Of a stretch of 13,621 nucleotides of DNA, positions 6,852-13,621 are shown one piece after another. Origin of the DNA: UBA3495 sp964629875 (lineage in GTDB: Bacteria; Chloroflexota; Dehalococcoidia; Lucifugimonadales; UBA3495); contig CAZVRK010000034.1 in NCBI GenBank assembly GCA_964629875.1, positions 1-13,621 of the forward strand, in the 5' to 3' direction. The stretch's first letter is position 1; each line of letters begins with the position of its first letter. The position numbers and the translations under genes are program-made. The notes below the pieces were generated by a model. That model was given only the letters and a program-made list of their open reading frames with translations, did not search any database and was not told where the DNA came from.

Positions 6852-8672
6852 GTGGACTTTGACAAGTTCAATCTTGACGCTGAGATACTCTCAGGGGTCA
6901 AACGAAAGGGGTTTGTTGAACCAACCCCAATACAAGAGCAATCCATACCAGAAGCACTAGCCGGTCACGATGTCCTAGGCCTAGCCCAAACGGGTACAGG
7001 TAAGACAGCCGCGTTCCTTCTCCCAGTGCTACAAAAGATACATAAGGATAAATCGCGTCACATTAAAGGCCTGATTGTTGTTCCAACAAGGGAACTAGCT
7101 GAGCAGGTCTATCAGGACGCTTTGGCCTTTGCGGGCGGAACACGGATTCGAATATCAGCTATATATGGCGGTGTAAGCAAGTTTCCCCAGACTAAATCGC
7201 TACGGCAGGGCGTAGATTTAGTTATCGGCTGTCCTGGCAGACTACTAGACCATATGCGTGATGGGAACTTACGGCTCGACAAGCTGGATACGTTAGTCCT
7301 GGATGAAGCGGACACCATGTGTGATATGGGGTTCCTGCCAGACGTAAGCCTCATTATCGAAGATATAACTGGGCCACACCAGACACTGTTCTATTCTGCT
7401 ACCATGCCAAAAGAGATACGAGACCTATCCATGCGGATTTTGAACAATCCAAAGACCATACAGGTAGATGCTCTAGCTCCCGCTGACACTGTGTCTCACT
7501 CCCTGTACCCAATTACTCCTTCGCTAAAAAAGCCCCTTCTATTCAGCCTCATCAACCAAACTCCGACAGGGAAGGTCCTTGTGTTCACCAGGACTAAATA
7601 TAAGGCGAAAGAAATAGCTTCTGATTTAAAAAGAGAAGGTCATAAAACAGCTGAACTCCAGGGGAATCTATCCCAGTCTCAGAGACACCATTCTATGGAT
7701 GGGTTTCGCCGAGGCCGATACGATATTCTCGTAGCCACTGATATCGCAGCTCATGGCATAGATGTCACCGACGTCACTCACGTTATAAACTTTGACATGC
7801 CAGGAACTGTAGATGACTATACTCACAGGATTGGTAGGACCGGCAGGGCCACTAATCAAGGTGAAGCATTCACTCTAGCGGTTCGTACCGACGCTCAGAT
7901 GGTAAGATCAGTCGAAAGATTACTTGGCCAGCCTATCGAACGTCGCAGACTGCCTGATTTTGATTACGGTAGTTTTTATCCTGAAGACCTGTTTTCTCAG
8001 GGCACCTCAAAATCAAAAACAAGAAGTTCAAATCCCAGTAGGTCATATTCCAAAAACACCAGTTCAAACACACCAGTCCGACGAAAAAAAACAACTACTA
8101 ACTCAAAAAGCCCTACCGGCTCCTCTGAACGCAAGGACTCACGAACCGGAAGCTACGGTGACAGAAATCCGTCAAGGGCAAACAGATCTTCCAGATCGGA
8201 AAACAATCTGGAGAATTTTTCAACTCATCATCCACAATCAAGGAAAGACGGCTCCACCATGCAAGACAATAATCGCAACCAGAGCAACCACGGTAACCAG
8301 ACAACTGGACAAAACACTAACTCGAGACGTACCAATAACGGTAGTCGTCCCAGAAGTAATGAACAGTCCAGAGGTCCTTGGTCAAGTTCCCGTAGATCCG
8401 AGAATAGTTCTACTGAGCCCAGGTTTCTCGGGCGCCATACAAGATCCAAACACGCGTCAACAACCAGTGCAAGTAATAACAATCGCAGTAGACCTGACGG
8501 TAGGTCATCAAATGGCTCACAATTCACGGAAGGCAACCTGTTTCTCGGTAAGAAAAGTGGCCCCAAACAGCAAAATCAGAGACGTGGCAATAGTAGCCAG
8601 TCAAGGCCCAATGGTCCCAGGTCTGGGAACTCCAATCGTGGTCAAGGATCACCTCGGCGGCCAAACTACTGA
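6852..8672 (+). CDS. DEAD-box ATP-dependent RNA helicase with long disordered C-terminal tail
   Basis: A helicase of about 606 residues. From the GTG at 6852 (AGGAG eight bases upstream; an upstream in-frame TTG at 6819 has no such site) the motifs run in order: Q motif FVEPTPIQ (21-28), motif I AQTGTGKT (45-52), Ia PTREL (78-82), Ib GCPGR, II DEAD (151-154), III SAT (182-184), IV LVFTRTK, V ATDIAAHGID (295-304), VI HRIGRTGRA. This is a full ATP-driven RNA unwinding core of the DeaD/CshA/RhlE type, acting on ribosome assembly or mRNA structure. Motif V has His where most relatives have Arg (AARG). Residues from about 383 to the end are low complexity, rich in Ser, Asn, Arg, Gly and Gln, and probably disordered and RNA-binding. 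It is the first gene of the operon that follows. Confidence 0.95.
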   Translation: MDFDKFNLDAEILSGVKRKGFVEPTPIQEQSIPEALAGHDVLGLAQTGTGKTAAFLLPVLQKIHKDKSRHIKGLIVVPTRELAEQVYQDALAFAGGTRIRISAIYGGVSKFPQTKSLRQGVDLVIGCPGRLLDHMRDGNLRLDKLDTLVLDEADTMCDMGFLPDVSLIIEDITGPHQTLFYSATMPKEIRDLSMRILNNPKTIQVDALAPADTVSHSLYPITPSLKKPLLFSLINQTPTGKVLVFTRTKYKAKEIASDLKREGHKTAELQGNLSQSQRHHSMDGFRRGRYDILVATDIAAHGIDVTDVTHVINFDMPGTVDDYTHRIGRTGRATNQGEAFTLAVRTDAQMVRSVERLLGQPIERRRLPDFDYGSFYPEDLFSQGTSKSKTRSSNPSRSYSKNTSSNTPVRRKKTTTNSKSPTGSSERKDSRTGSYGDRNPSRANRSSRSENNLENFSTHHPQSRKDGSTMQDNNRNQSNHGNQTTGQNTNSRRTNNGSRPRSNEQSRGPWSSSRRSENSSTEPRFLGRHTRSKHASTTSASNNNRSRPDGRSSNGSQFTEGNLFLGKKSGPKQQNQRRGNSSQSRPNGPRSGNSNRGQGSPRRPNY

Positions 8673-8678
8673 TTAAGT

Positions 8679-9812
8679 ATGAATACCAATCAGAGATACC
8701 ATGGTCTGGATGGCCTAAGAGCGTTCGCAATGCTCACGGGAATCCTGGTTCATGCGTCCATACCCTACTGGTCTGATCTAGGTCGTATCTCTTTCTTCTG
8801 GCCTGCTGACCAATCCCAATCAGGAATATTGTGGATACTATTTACGGTGATTCACTCCTGGCGAATGCCGTTATTTTTTATCCTGGCAGGGTTCTTCGCA
8901 CAATTATTTATGGCTCGCCGTAATATATGGGAGTTCCTGATTAATCGCATACACAGGATAGTTGCTCCCTTAATACTATTTGGAGCAATCACTGCATTCC
9001 TACTCCCAATCATATGGTCTTATGGATTTACCGGGCAATTCAGCATCTCAGGATTTCTTGGCTTCCCTGACTCTCCAGGTTTTCTGGGACATTTATGGTT
9101 CCTATACTATCTATGCATATTCTACGTAGTTATGTCGCTAGCACACGGACTCATGTTGATAATGCCTTTCAAAATACCATTCATTAGAACCATTGGTAAG
9201 GGAATATATTCACCGATACCAGTAATTTTGATTATCCTCGTAATGACATCCTTAATTGCAATCCACATATTTGGAAAAGGAGAATCAAAATGGGTCTGGC
9301 CAATAAACTACCCAGACCTCGCATATCACGGTTTATTTTTCTTGTTCGGAGTCGGGTTGTATCGGCGCTCAGAATTTATCACTACGATAAAAACTGTCTG
9401 GGTGTTTTCCCTATATCTGCTGTTGGCAGCCTGGTGTAGCATCGTACAAATTACATCAACTATAGCGCTAACTAATCCTAAAAGTAACGAAGAAGGGGAA
9501 CTACTGGGGTTAGTCATAGCAACTAGCAGCAGCTGTGCGACCGTACTATTTTCGATAGGGCTAATAGGACTATTCGAACGTACTCTACAACACCATATCC
9601 GGATCATTCGGTGGCTTTCTGATTCGTCATACTGGATTTACATAATGCATCTACCAGTAGTTGCTTTAACCACATTTTATCTTTTCCGTTATGACCTGGC
9701 ACCAGAATTAAAATTCCTCATATCCTGCGCCATAACTACGGCCATCGGATTGATAACCTATAAGTACCTGATAAGATATACCCCTGTCGGATGGCTGCTG
9801 AACGGTCGATAA
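8679..9812 (+). CDS. Acyltransferase 3 family integral-membrane protein
   Basis: A 377-residue protein with about ten hydrophobic segments. The N-terminus YHGLDGLRAFAMLTGILVHA (7-26) is the signature of acyltransferase 3 enzymes, with Arg14 and His25 as the conserved polar pair. Later blocks, the WFLYYLCIFY segment near 140-150 and WLSDSSYWIYIMHLPV near residues 313-328, also match OpgC-like members. Such enzymes move acetyl, succinyl or similar groups from a cytoplasmic donor across the inner membrane onto glycans, lipids or peptides at the cell surface; the acceptor here is unknown. It starts six bases after the helicase stop without a clear ribosome-binding site, so translation is probably coupled. 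Membrane acyltransferase next to an RNA helicase is not an obvious functional pairing. Confidence 0.9.
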   Translation: MNTNQRYHGLDGLRAFAMLTGILVHASIPYWSDLGRISFFWPADQSQSGILWILFTVIHSWRMPLFFILAGFFAQLFMARRNIWEFLINRIHRIVAPLILFGAITAFLLPIIWSYGFTGQFSISGFLGFPDSPGFLGHLWFLYYLCIFYVVMSLAHGLMLIMPFKIPFIRTIGKGIYSPIPVILIILVMTSLIAIHIFGKGESKWVWPINYPDLAYHGLFFLFGVGLYRRSEFITTIKTVWVFSLYLLLAAWCSIVQITSTIALTNPKSNEEGELLGLVIATSSSCATVLFSIGLIGLFERTLQHHIRIIRWLSDSSYWIYIMHLPVVALTTFYLFRYDLAPELKFLISCAITTAIGLITYKYLIRYTPVGWLLNGR

Positions 9813-9829
9813 ACAAAGACTAACCATAA

Positions 9830-10312
9830 ATGCGAGGCGCTTTGTATTCCAGAATCTTTACGCACGATATAAGGGTCACTAGAATAGTAATGCTGGGTAT
9901 ACAAATAATGGCTTTCCTAGTGATCTTGGGATGTTCCGCAATCCCTCCTGAAACGAAACTCAATAATAGAGCCACTGATGTTTATGCCCATGTCACGCGT
10001 GGAGAATGGTCAGATGTGCATGGTTATTTTCTACCTGAATTCCAGGAGTTCTGCTCTATTGAAAAATACACGGACAAGAACGTTAAAGGGATGAAAGTAC
10101 TTAATCATATGCTAGGTATTCCTGAGGACGACTTCTTAGAGTTCACAGTCTTACAAACTAACGTTGACGGTAATGCAGGGCAGGTATATATCGATATATC
10201 ATACCAGGGTAAATCGCTTGATCTAGGACAATCAAAGTCTCCCAGGGAGTGGATACTGGTAGACGGAGAATGGTGGTCTAATCCGGAGGACTGGGAAAAA
10301 GAATGCCCCTAG
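9830..10312 (+). CDS. Small putative lipoprotein, unknown function (NTF2-like fold possible)
   Basis: A 160-residue protein. A basic N-terminus (Arg2, Arg8, Arg15, Arg18) leads into a hydrophobic stretch ending VILGC (31-35), a near-consensus lipobox with Cys35 as the likely lipidated residue; Leu at position -2 is slightly atypical. The mature part, about 125 residues, contains VYAHVTRGEWSDVHGYF, and ends with a WILVDGEWWSNP block (near 141-152) like that seen in small NTF2-like periplasmic or surface proteins. I do not recognise a named family. An internal ATG at codon 21 would remove the basic residues, so the longer start fits a signal peptide better, though neither has a good ribosome-binding site. 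It lies 17 bases after the acyltransferase and 34 before the nuclease gene. Confidence 0.72.
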   Translation: MRGALYSRIFTHDIRVTRIVMLGIQIMAFLVILGCSAIPPETKLNNRATDVYAHVTRGEWSDVHGYFLPEFQEFCSIEKYTDKNVKGMKVLNHMLGIPEDDFLEFTVLQTNVDGNAGQVYIDISYQGKSLDLGQSKSPREWILVDGEWWSNPEDWEKECP

Positions 10313-10346
10313 ATAGTCCCAGGTCTAGTTAAAGTGGGGAGGGGAA

Positions 10347-11162
10347 ATGATCAGCATAAAACGTAACAGCAAAGGTAACGAAGTTGAAGCGACTGGAATC
10401 CGTACTCGAAAGTCGTCAATCTATTCTCCCAATCAGGCAGAGACTTTCCGTATCAGCCGAAGCAAATTTTCAGACTTTCTGTCGTGTCCCAGGTGCTTCT
10501 ATCTGGACAGGGTTAAAGGTCTGGCTTCACCCTCTACTCCCGGCTGGTCACTGAATGAGACTACTGACTTGTTACTTAAGAAAGAATTTGACGTATGCCG
10601 AGCCGAACAAATACCCCACAGGCTATTCATCCTTAGCGGACTCAATAATGTCGTTCCATACGACCACCCTGACATGGATGACTGGAGAGATTCACTACAC
10701 CATGGTCTGGAATACCAGGTAGAGGATTCAAACATAGTTCTGCATGGTGGCGTGGATGATGTCTGGTTTGACCTAGACATGGAGGAATTGATCGTAGTTG
10801 ACTACAAATCGCAGGCAAGTAACTACCCGGTAAACACTGATTCATACCTGAACGGCACATATCACCAGGGATACAAGATCCAAATGGACGTTTATGCCTA
10901 TCTACTGACTAAAATGGGATTTCCAGTATCATCCACTGCGTATTTCTATGTATGCAATGGTGATCGAAACGCCCTCGAATTCAATGGGCAGATCAGTTTT
11001 ACCGAGACATTGGTGCCATATTCATGGAATACTGATTGGATAGAAACAAAACTGGGCGATATGACATCAGTATTGAACAGCAATGATCTACCCAGTTCAA
11101 ATCCAGCCTGTGAGAACTGTGCCTATTCACGCCAAAGGGCAACAATGGAGTCCTGGAATTAG
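10347..11162 (+). CDS. Cas4/RecB-like PD-(D/E)XK nuclease with two CxxC pairs
   Basis: A 271-residue PD-(D/E)XK nuclease of the RecB/Cas4 type. RISRSKFSDFLSCPRCFYLDR (35-55) is the N-terminal helix common to this group, with Cys47 and Cys50. The catalytic core shows Asp137/Asp138 in GGVDDVWFD, the Asp152-Tyr-Lys154 pair in VVDYKS, and Gln179 with Tyr183 in IQMDVYAY. The C-terminus has ACENC (Cys255, Cys258) followed by AYSRQRA. Four cysteines bracketing the core resemble the [4Fe-4S] clamp of Cas4 and AddB, although those have one N-terminal and three C-terminal cysteines. GGAGGGG lies a few bases before the ATG. No cas gene, CRISPR array or helicase subunit of the recombination type is nearby, so this is probably a stand-alone DNA-processing nuclease, role unknown. 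Confidence 0.83.
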   Translation: MISIKRNSKGNEVEATGIRTRKSSIYSPNQAETFRISRSKFSDFLSCPRCFYLDRVKGLASPSTPGWSLNETTDLLLKKEFDVCRAEQIPHRLFILSGLNNVVPYDHPDMDDWRDSLHHGLEYQVEDSNIVLHGGVDDVWFDLDMEELIVVDYKSQASNYPVNTDSYLNGTYHQGYKIQMDVYAYLLTKMGFPVSSTAYFYVCNGDRNALEFNGQISFTETLVPYSWNTDWIETKLGDMTSVLNSNDLPSSNPACENCAYSRQRATMESWN

Positions 11163-11189
11163 TAGATTTTTCACCACCTAGATATGTAG

Positions 11190-11909
11190 ATGCGACGTTC
11201 AGACGAAAAACATACCTACCGGAGTTGGACGTACATATTGCGCAGAAGCAAACGAGCTCGCAATATGCTAATGAAAGTGTCTCCAATAGAGGGCCTAATA
11301 ATTACGATACCCGAAAGATTTAAAGCTTCAAATATCTACAAATTCCTCGACCAAAATGAAAAATGGATCGAGAACGCACTGCTAAAATATGACTCCTCAG
11401 CAACATTAGAGATGCCGTCTCAGATTAACCTACAGTCAATCGATCAGGTCTGGACCATAAATTATTCCATTACAGGAGATGGGAAAATAGCCCTCCATGA
11501 TTCTGAAAACCAGGGAATAACGGCATTAAATCTACCCTCAGGTTATTGGGAGAGTACTTCGTATTTCAACAAATGGATTAACATCAAGGCAAAGAACATT
11601 CTACCAAAATGGACCCATCACTTAAGTAAGCTACATAACTTGCCCTACAGCAACGTTACAATCAGAAGACAGAAGACCCGCTGGGGTAGTTGTTCTCATA
11701 ACGATTCCATAAACCTGAATCAGAACCTGATGTTTGTTCAACCAGAACTGGTAACATACGTGATACTCCACGAATTAGTCCATACTGAGGTCAGGAATCA
11801 TTCCAGAACATTCTGGAATACACTAGACACCCATATATCTCATAGCAAGTCTATGCAATCAAAGCTCTTTAAGGTAATGCCAGAACTACCTGAGTGGGCC
11901 TGGCAGTAA
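11190..11909 (+). CDS. YgjP-type zinc metallopeptidase-like protein (DUF45/WLM group)
   Basis: A 239-residue protein of the YgjP/DUF45 family. YILRRSKRARNMLMKVSP near the N-terminus and IIIP-type strands before KFLDQNEKWI form the usual N-terminal domain. The C-terminal domain has RWGSCSH (164-170), INLNQNLMF, and the zinc site HELVH (194-198) with His204 in NHSRTFW as third ligand and Glu195 as the catalytic base. The fold is that of SprT/WLM minimal metalloproteases; E. coli YgjP has been described as a UTP pyrophosphatase, so the activity could be proteolytic or nucleotide-hydrolysing. The ATG at 11190 lacks a strong ribosome site but keeps the family N-terminus. It is last in the helicase operon, and its TAA directly abuts the stop codon of the facing gene. 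Confidence 0.9.
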   Translation: MRRSDEKHTYRSWTYILRRSKRARNMLMKVSPIEGLIITIPERFKASNIYKFLDQNEKWIENALLKYDSSATLEMPSQINLQSIDQVWTINYSITGDGKIALHDSENQGITALNLPSGYWESTSYFNKWINIKAKNILPKWTHHLSKLHNLPYSNVTIRRQKTRWGSCSHNDSINLNQNLMFVQPELVTYVILHELVHTEVRNHSRTFWNTLDTHISHSKSMQSKLFKVMPELPEWAWQ

Positions 11910-12686
11910 CTAAAAGGACGCGAATGGAGCGTCACTTGGCATAGCATCCGTGGCAGTAAATTGAGCCAGAGCTTCCCGTATTTCAGTAACATTGAAACGA
12001 TTCAGTTCATCAATATGCCATGTTGAATGCTTGCCCAGGATTTCCCTTATTCGTGGAATAGTATTTTCCCGAACAGCGTCATCATCAGAATGAAGATATA
12101 TATTCCTGGCAAACATGTCCATTAGTTCGTATTGCTCCAGACTAGGAAAATCATGCACATCCAGCGGTTCTCCGGGTACCAGGAATCGGTTCGCATTAGC
12201 TCTCCCCATCCATGGCTGGCATGTCAAGACAGCATCAAGATCATCGGTTTTGGGAGTCTCATATCTCAGATAATGCGCCATAACCTGACGATAGGAATAC
12301 ATCCATATCATCATGCATTGGGATGCCAGCGAAAGCCCTATAAGACCAGGTCTGAGTCGCTTCGCCCACACTGCCTGATGATCATAAAGGTTGCTGCCAA
12401 ACATTCTACGTAACATCTCCCTAACCTGTAAGAGATAAAGCCGTTCCTCAGGAGATTCAATATCGTTTTTCCATGCAACCCACTCTTGAAAGTTGAATGG
12501 CTCTATAGTATCAAGTCTTTGTCTGGCACCAGCAACGCACTGGGCTACCTTCCGGTAACTAAGGCCAAAAGAACCGCTGTGACGTTCATACGCCCGGTGT
12601 ACCTGAGTAGCTGTCTGCTGTGGATTTCTAAAATATAAGTCTTCAATCTCGCCTACTACTGTTTCAGGTATCCTTGGTCGCCCCAT
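11910..12686 (-). CDS. Hypothetical protein with probable N-terminal helix-turn-helix
   Basis: About 258 residues; I do not recognise a named family. The start is the ATG at 12686 because AGGAGGTG, a near-perfect ribosome site, lies five bases upstream; an in-frame ATG at 12737 lies upstream of that site. The N-terminus GRPRIPETVVGEIEDLY, then TATQVHRAY and LSYRKVAQCVAGARQ, reads like a homeodomain-like helix-turn-helix of the sort found in transposases and recombinase-associated or regulatory proteins (about residues 2-57). The rest is helical with many aromatic and Met residues (MMIWMYSYRQVMAHYLRY) and acidic stretches, and no catalytic motif is evident. No inverted repeats flank it, so there is no sign of an insertion sequence. 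Sequence-specific DNA binding is inferred from the N-terminus alone. Confidence 0.75.
   Translation of the reverse strand: MGRPRIPETVVGEIEDLYFRNPQQTATQVHRAYERHSGSFGLSYRKVAQCVAGARQRLDTIEPFNFQEWVAWKNDIESPEERLYLLQVREMLRRMFGSNLYDHQAVWAKRLRPGLIGLSLASQCMMIWMYSYRQVMAHYLRYETPKTDDLDAVLTCQPWMGRANANRFLVPGEPLDVHDFPSLEQYELMDMFARNIYLHSDDDAVRENTIPRIREILGKHSTWHIDELNRFNVTEIREALAQFTATDAMPSDAPFASF
11917..11933 (-). terminator. Weak hairpin at the 3' end of the HTH gene
   Basis: On the minus strand GACGC-(7)-GCGTC is followed by CTTTTAG, where TAG is the gene's stop codon. The five-base stem and four-base T-run are weak for an intrinsic terminator, and the structure lies inside the coding end. Confidence 0.22.
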
Positions 12687-12699
12687 CACAACACCTCCT

Positions 12700-12788
12700 T
12701 TTATGCAAAACCTACAATCCCTATACATATTATCCATCTTTGTGATTTATTTATGCAATACATGCGGGAAAATGTAGAATATATGCAA
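12700..12788. repeat. Three direct copies of ATGCAA in the divergent intergenic region
   Basis: ATGCAA occurs at 12703-12708, 12753-12758 and 12783-12788 on the plus strand; the first two share the longer TTTATGCAA. One copy lies just upstream of the HTH gene's ribosome site, one over its putative -35, and one further upstream. They could be binding sites for the HTH protein or another regulator. Six-base repeats in AT-rich DNA can occur by chance. Confidence 0.3.
12729..12758 (-). promoter_or_regulatory. Candidate promoter for the HTH gene
   Basis: Minus-strand GATAAT (12729-12734) has a weak -35, TTGCAT (12753-12758), 18 bases upstream. The leader to the ATG at 12686 would be about 35 bases and include the AGGAGGTG site. 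The -35 coincides with an ATGCAA repeat, so a repressor bound there could control it. Confidence 0.35.
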
Positions 12789-12828
12789 CCCAAGGTGGAT
12801 TTGAGATATATTTCGTGCTCAAAGCGTG

Positions 12829-12857
12829 TTGACTGTCCGCGCTGGTTCGTCTATAAG
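12829..12857 (+). promoter_or_regulatory. Sigma70 promoter for the PP2C phosphatase gene
   Basis: TTGACT (12829-12834) and TATAAG (12852-12857) are separated by exactly 17 bases; each differs from consensus at one position. The transcript would start near 12864, only about 12 bases before the ATG. Confidence 0.65.
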
Positions 12858-12875
12858 TGATTGGACTAAACAGAT

Positions 12876-13621
12876 ATGGAGTCCCAGAACCTCTTGATAA
12901 ACATATATTCAGCCACCAATGTAGGTCTTGTCCGGGATCATAATGAGGATGATCTACTAGCCCTATACGCGGGTAGCCAACCCGCTGGTACTGACGCGAT
13001 CCTGGTGGTGGCCGACGGCATGGGAGGGCACCTGGCAGGTGAAGTCGCCAGTCAAATGACAGTAGATGGGATACGGGAACATCTAAGAACGAAGGGACAG
13101 GACTCTGCCACTATAGAGGGAAGTGAATACGGTATATTCCTGCATACGATCCTGAAAGAAGTCAACGAATCTGTTTGTGTAGCGGGCAGAGACCCGGACA
13201 AGCTCGGTATGGGTACCACATGCACACTCGCTGCAATTCGGGGGGATACCCTTTTTATGGTTCATGTTGGTGATAGCAGGGCATACATGATCAGGGACTC
13301 AGAGATACACCAGATCACAACTGACCACAGCTGGGTACAGGAACGCGTTGATGAAGGCTCAATAACCGCGGAAGAAGCCAGATTCCACCCCAACCGGAAC
13401 ATGATAACCAGAGCTATCGGTCTACAGAGAAACGTCGAGATCGATGTGCTGAGGCTAGATATCACTCCGGGTGATCTGTTACTCCTCTGCTCTGATGGAT
13501 TAAATTCCATGATAACTGATGAAGAGATCCTTGCCGTAATCCTGGGGGCTCAACCGGACAGTATATGCAATGATCTCATTGATGCTGCCAACAAGGCCGG
13601 TGGTCACGATAACATTACTGT
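12876..13621 (+). CDS. PP2C-family serine/threonine protein phosphatase (partial, runs off the right edge)
   Basis: The reading frame is open from the ATG at 12876 to the end of the window, 248 codons, without a stop. The order of motifs is that of bacterial PP2C phosphatases (Stp1, PrpC, PstP): RDHNED near residues 21-26, VADGMGGHLAGEVAS, GMGTT, HVGDSRAY, TTDHSW, RAIG, LLLCSDGL, and the final GGHDNIT, whose aspartates bind two or three Mn or Mg ions. It removes phosphate from Ser/Thr of proteins phosphorylated by Hanks-type kinases, and such genes often sit beside a PknB-like kinase or FHA-domain gene, so one may follow beyond the window. Nearly the whole catalytic domain is present; only the last strand is missing. 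There is no clear ribosome-binding site, matching the short leader. Confidence 0.93.
   Translation, partial: MESQNLLINIYSATNVGLVRDHNEDDLLALYAGSQPAGTDAILVVADGMGGHLAGEVASQMTVDGIREHLRTKGQDSATIEGSEYGIFLHTILKEVNESVCVAGRDPDKLGMGTTCTLAAIRGDTLFMVHVGDSRAYMIRDSEIHQITTDHSWVQERVDEGSITAEEARFHPNRNMITRAIGLQRNVEIDVLRLDITPGDLLLLCSDGLNSMITDEEILAVILGAQPDSICNDLIDAANKAGGHDNIT

Noticed and set aside
7924..8676. A 250-codon open frame overlapping the helicase tail in another plus-strand frame, possible overprinted gene
   Set aside because: In this frame a stop needs a helicase codon ending in TA or TG followed by A or G, that is mostly Leu, Ile, Val or Met codons. The disordered tail has almost none of these, so the frame stays open by composition. 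The start has no ribosome site.
10347..11162. Cas4 of a CRISPR-Cas system
   Set aside because: No cas1, cas2, effector genes or repeat-spacer array are present in the window, and the cysteine pattern differs from Cas4.
11910..12788. Insertion sequence, based on a transposase-like HTH
   Set aside because: No terminal inverted repeats, no target-site duplication and no DDE or Tyr/Ser recombinase motif are visible.

Overview
This 13.6 kb window is densely coding bacterial chromosome of moderate, slightly AT-leaning composition. It uses ATG and GTG starts, AGGAG-type ribosome binding sites and sigma70-like promoters. A flavin-dependent luciferase-like enzyme, an MFS carrier, an HpcH/HpaI aldolase, CMD/AhpD proteins and a haloacetate-dehalogenase-like hydrolase together suggest an uncultured heterotroph of the kind seen in marine Chloroflexota (SAR202/Dehalococcoidia). 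That placement is inference from gene content only; the window has no marker gene. I see no rRNA, tRNA, CRISPR array, insertion sequence or long repeat.

Region 1 (1-6675) looks catabolic. A plus-strand alpha/beta hydrolase carries the full haloacetate/fluoroacetate dehalogenase residue set. Facing it is a minus-strand block: MFS transporter, luciferase-like (LLM) flavin oxidoreductase and a small PD-(D/E)XK nuclease. Divergent from the MFS gene, across a 114 bp control region, run an HpcH/HpaI-type aldolase and three CMD/AhpD-superfamily proteins. The first two CMD genes overlap by one base and resemble the paired Avi_7170/Avi_7169 families. The simplest reading is uptake, oxygenation and C-C cleavage of an unidentified organic acid or halogenated compound, with AhpD-like redox partners.

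Region 2 (6676-11909) is a tight plus-strand run, probably one operon. It encodes a DEAD-box RNA helicase with a disordered tail of about 220 residues, an integral-membrane acyltransferase (acyltransferase 3 family), a small lipoprotein, a Cas4/RecB-like PD-(D/E)XK nuclease with two CxxC pairs, and a YgjP-type metallopeptidase. A candidate extended -10 promoter and a leader hairpin precede the helicase.

Region 3 (11910-13621) holds a minus-strand gene of unknown function with a probable N-terminal HTH; its stop codon abuts the peptidase stop with no spacer. Divergent from it is a PP2C-type protein phosphatase that runs off the right edge and has a well-formed promoter and a very short leader. 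The 189 bp between these two genes contains three copies of ATGCAA.

No single gene is wholly outside known families except the HTH gene. The most interesting points are the possible new catabolic cluster, the defluorinase-like active site with one altered pocket residue, and the helicase/nuclease/peptidase operon.
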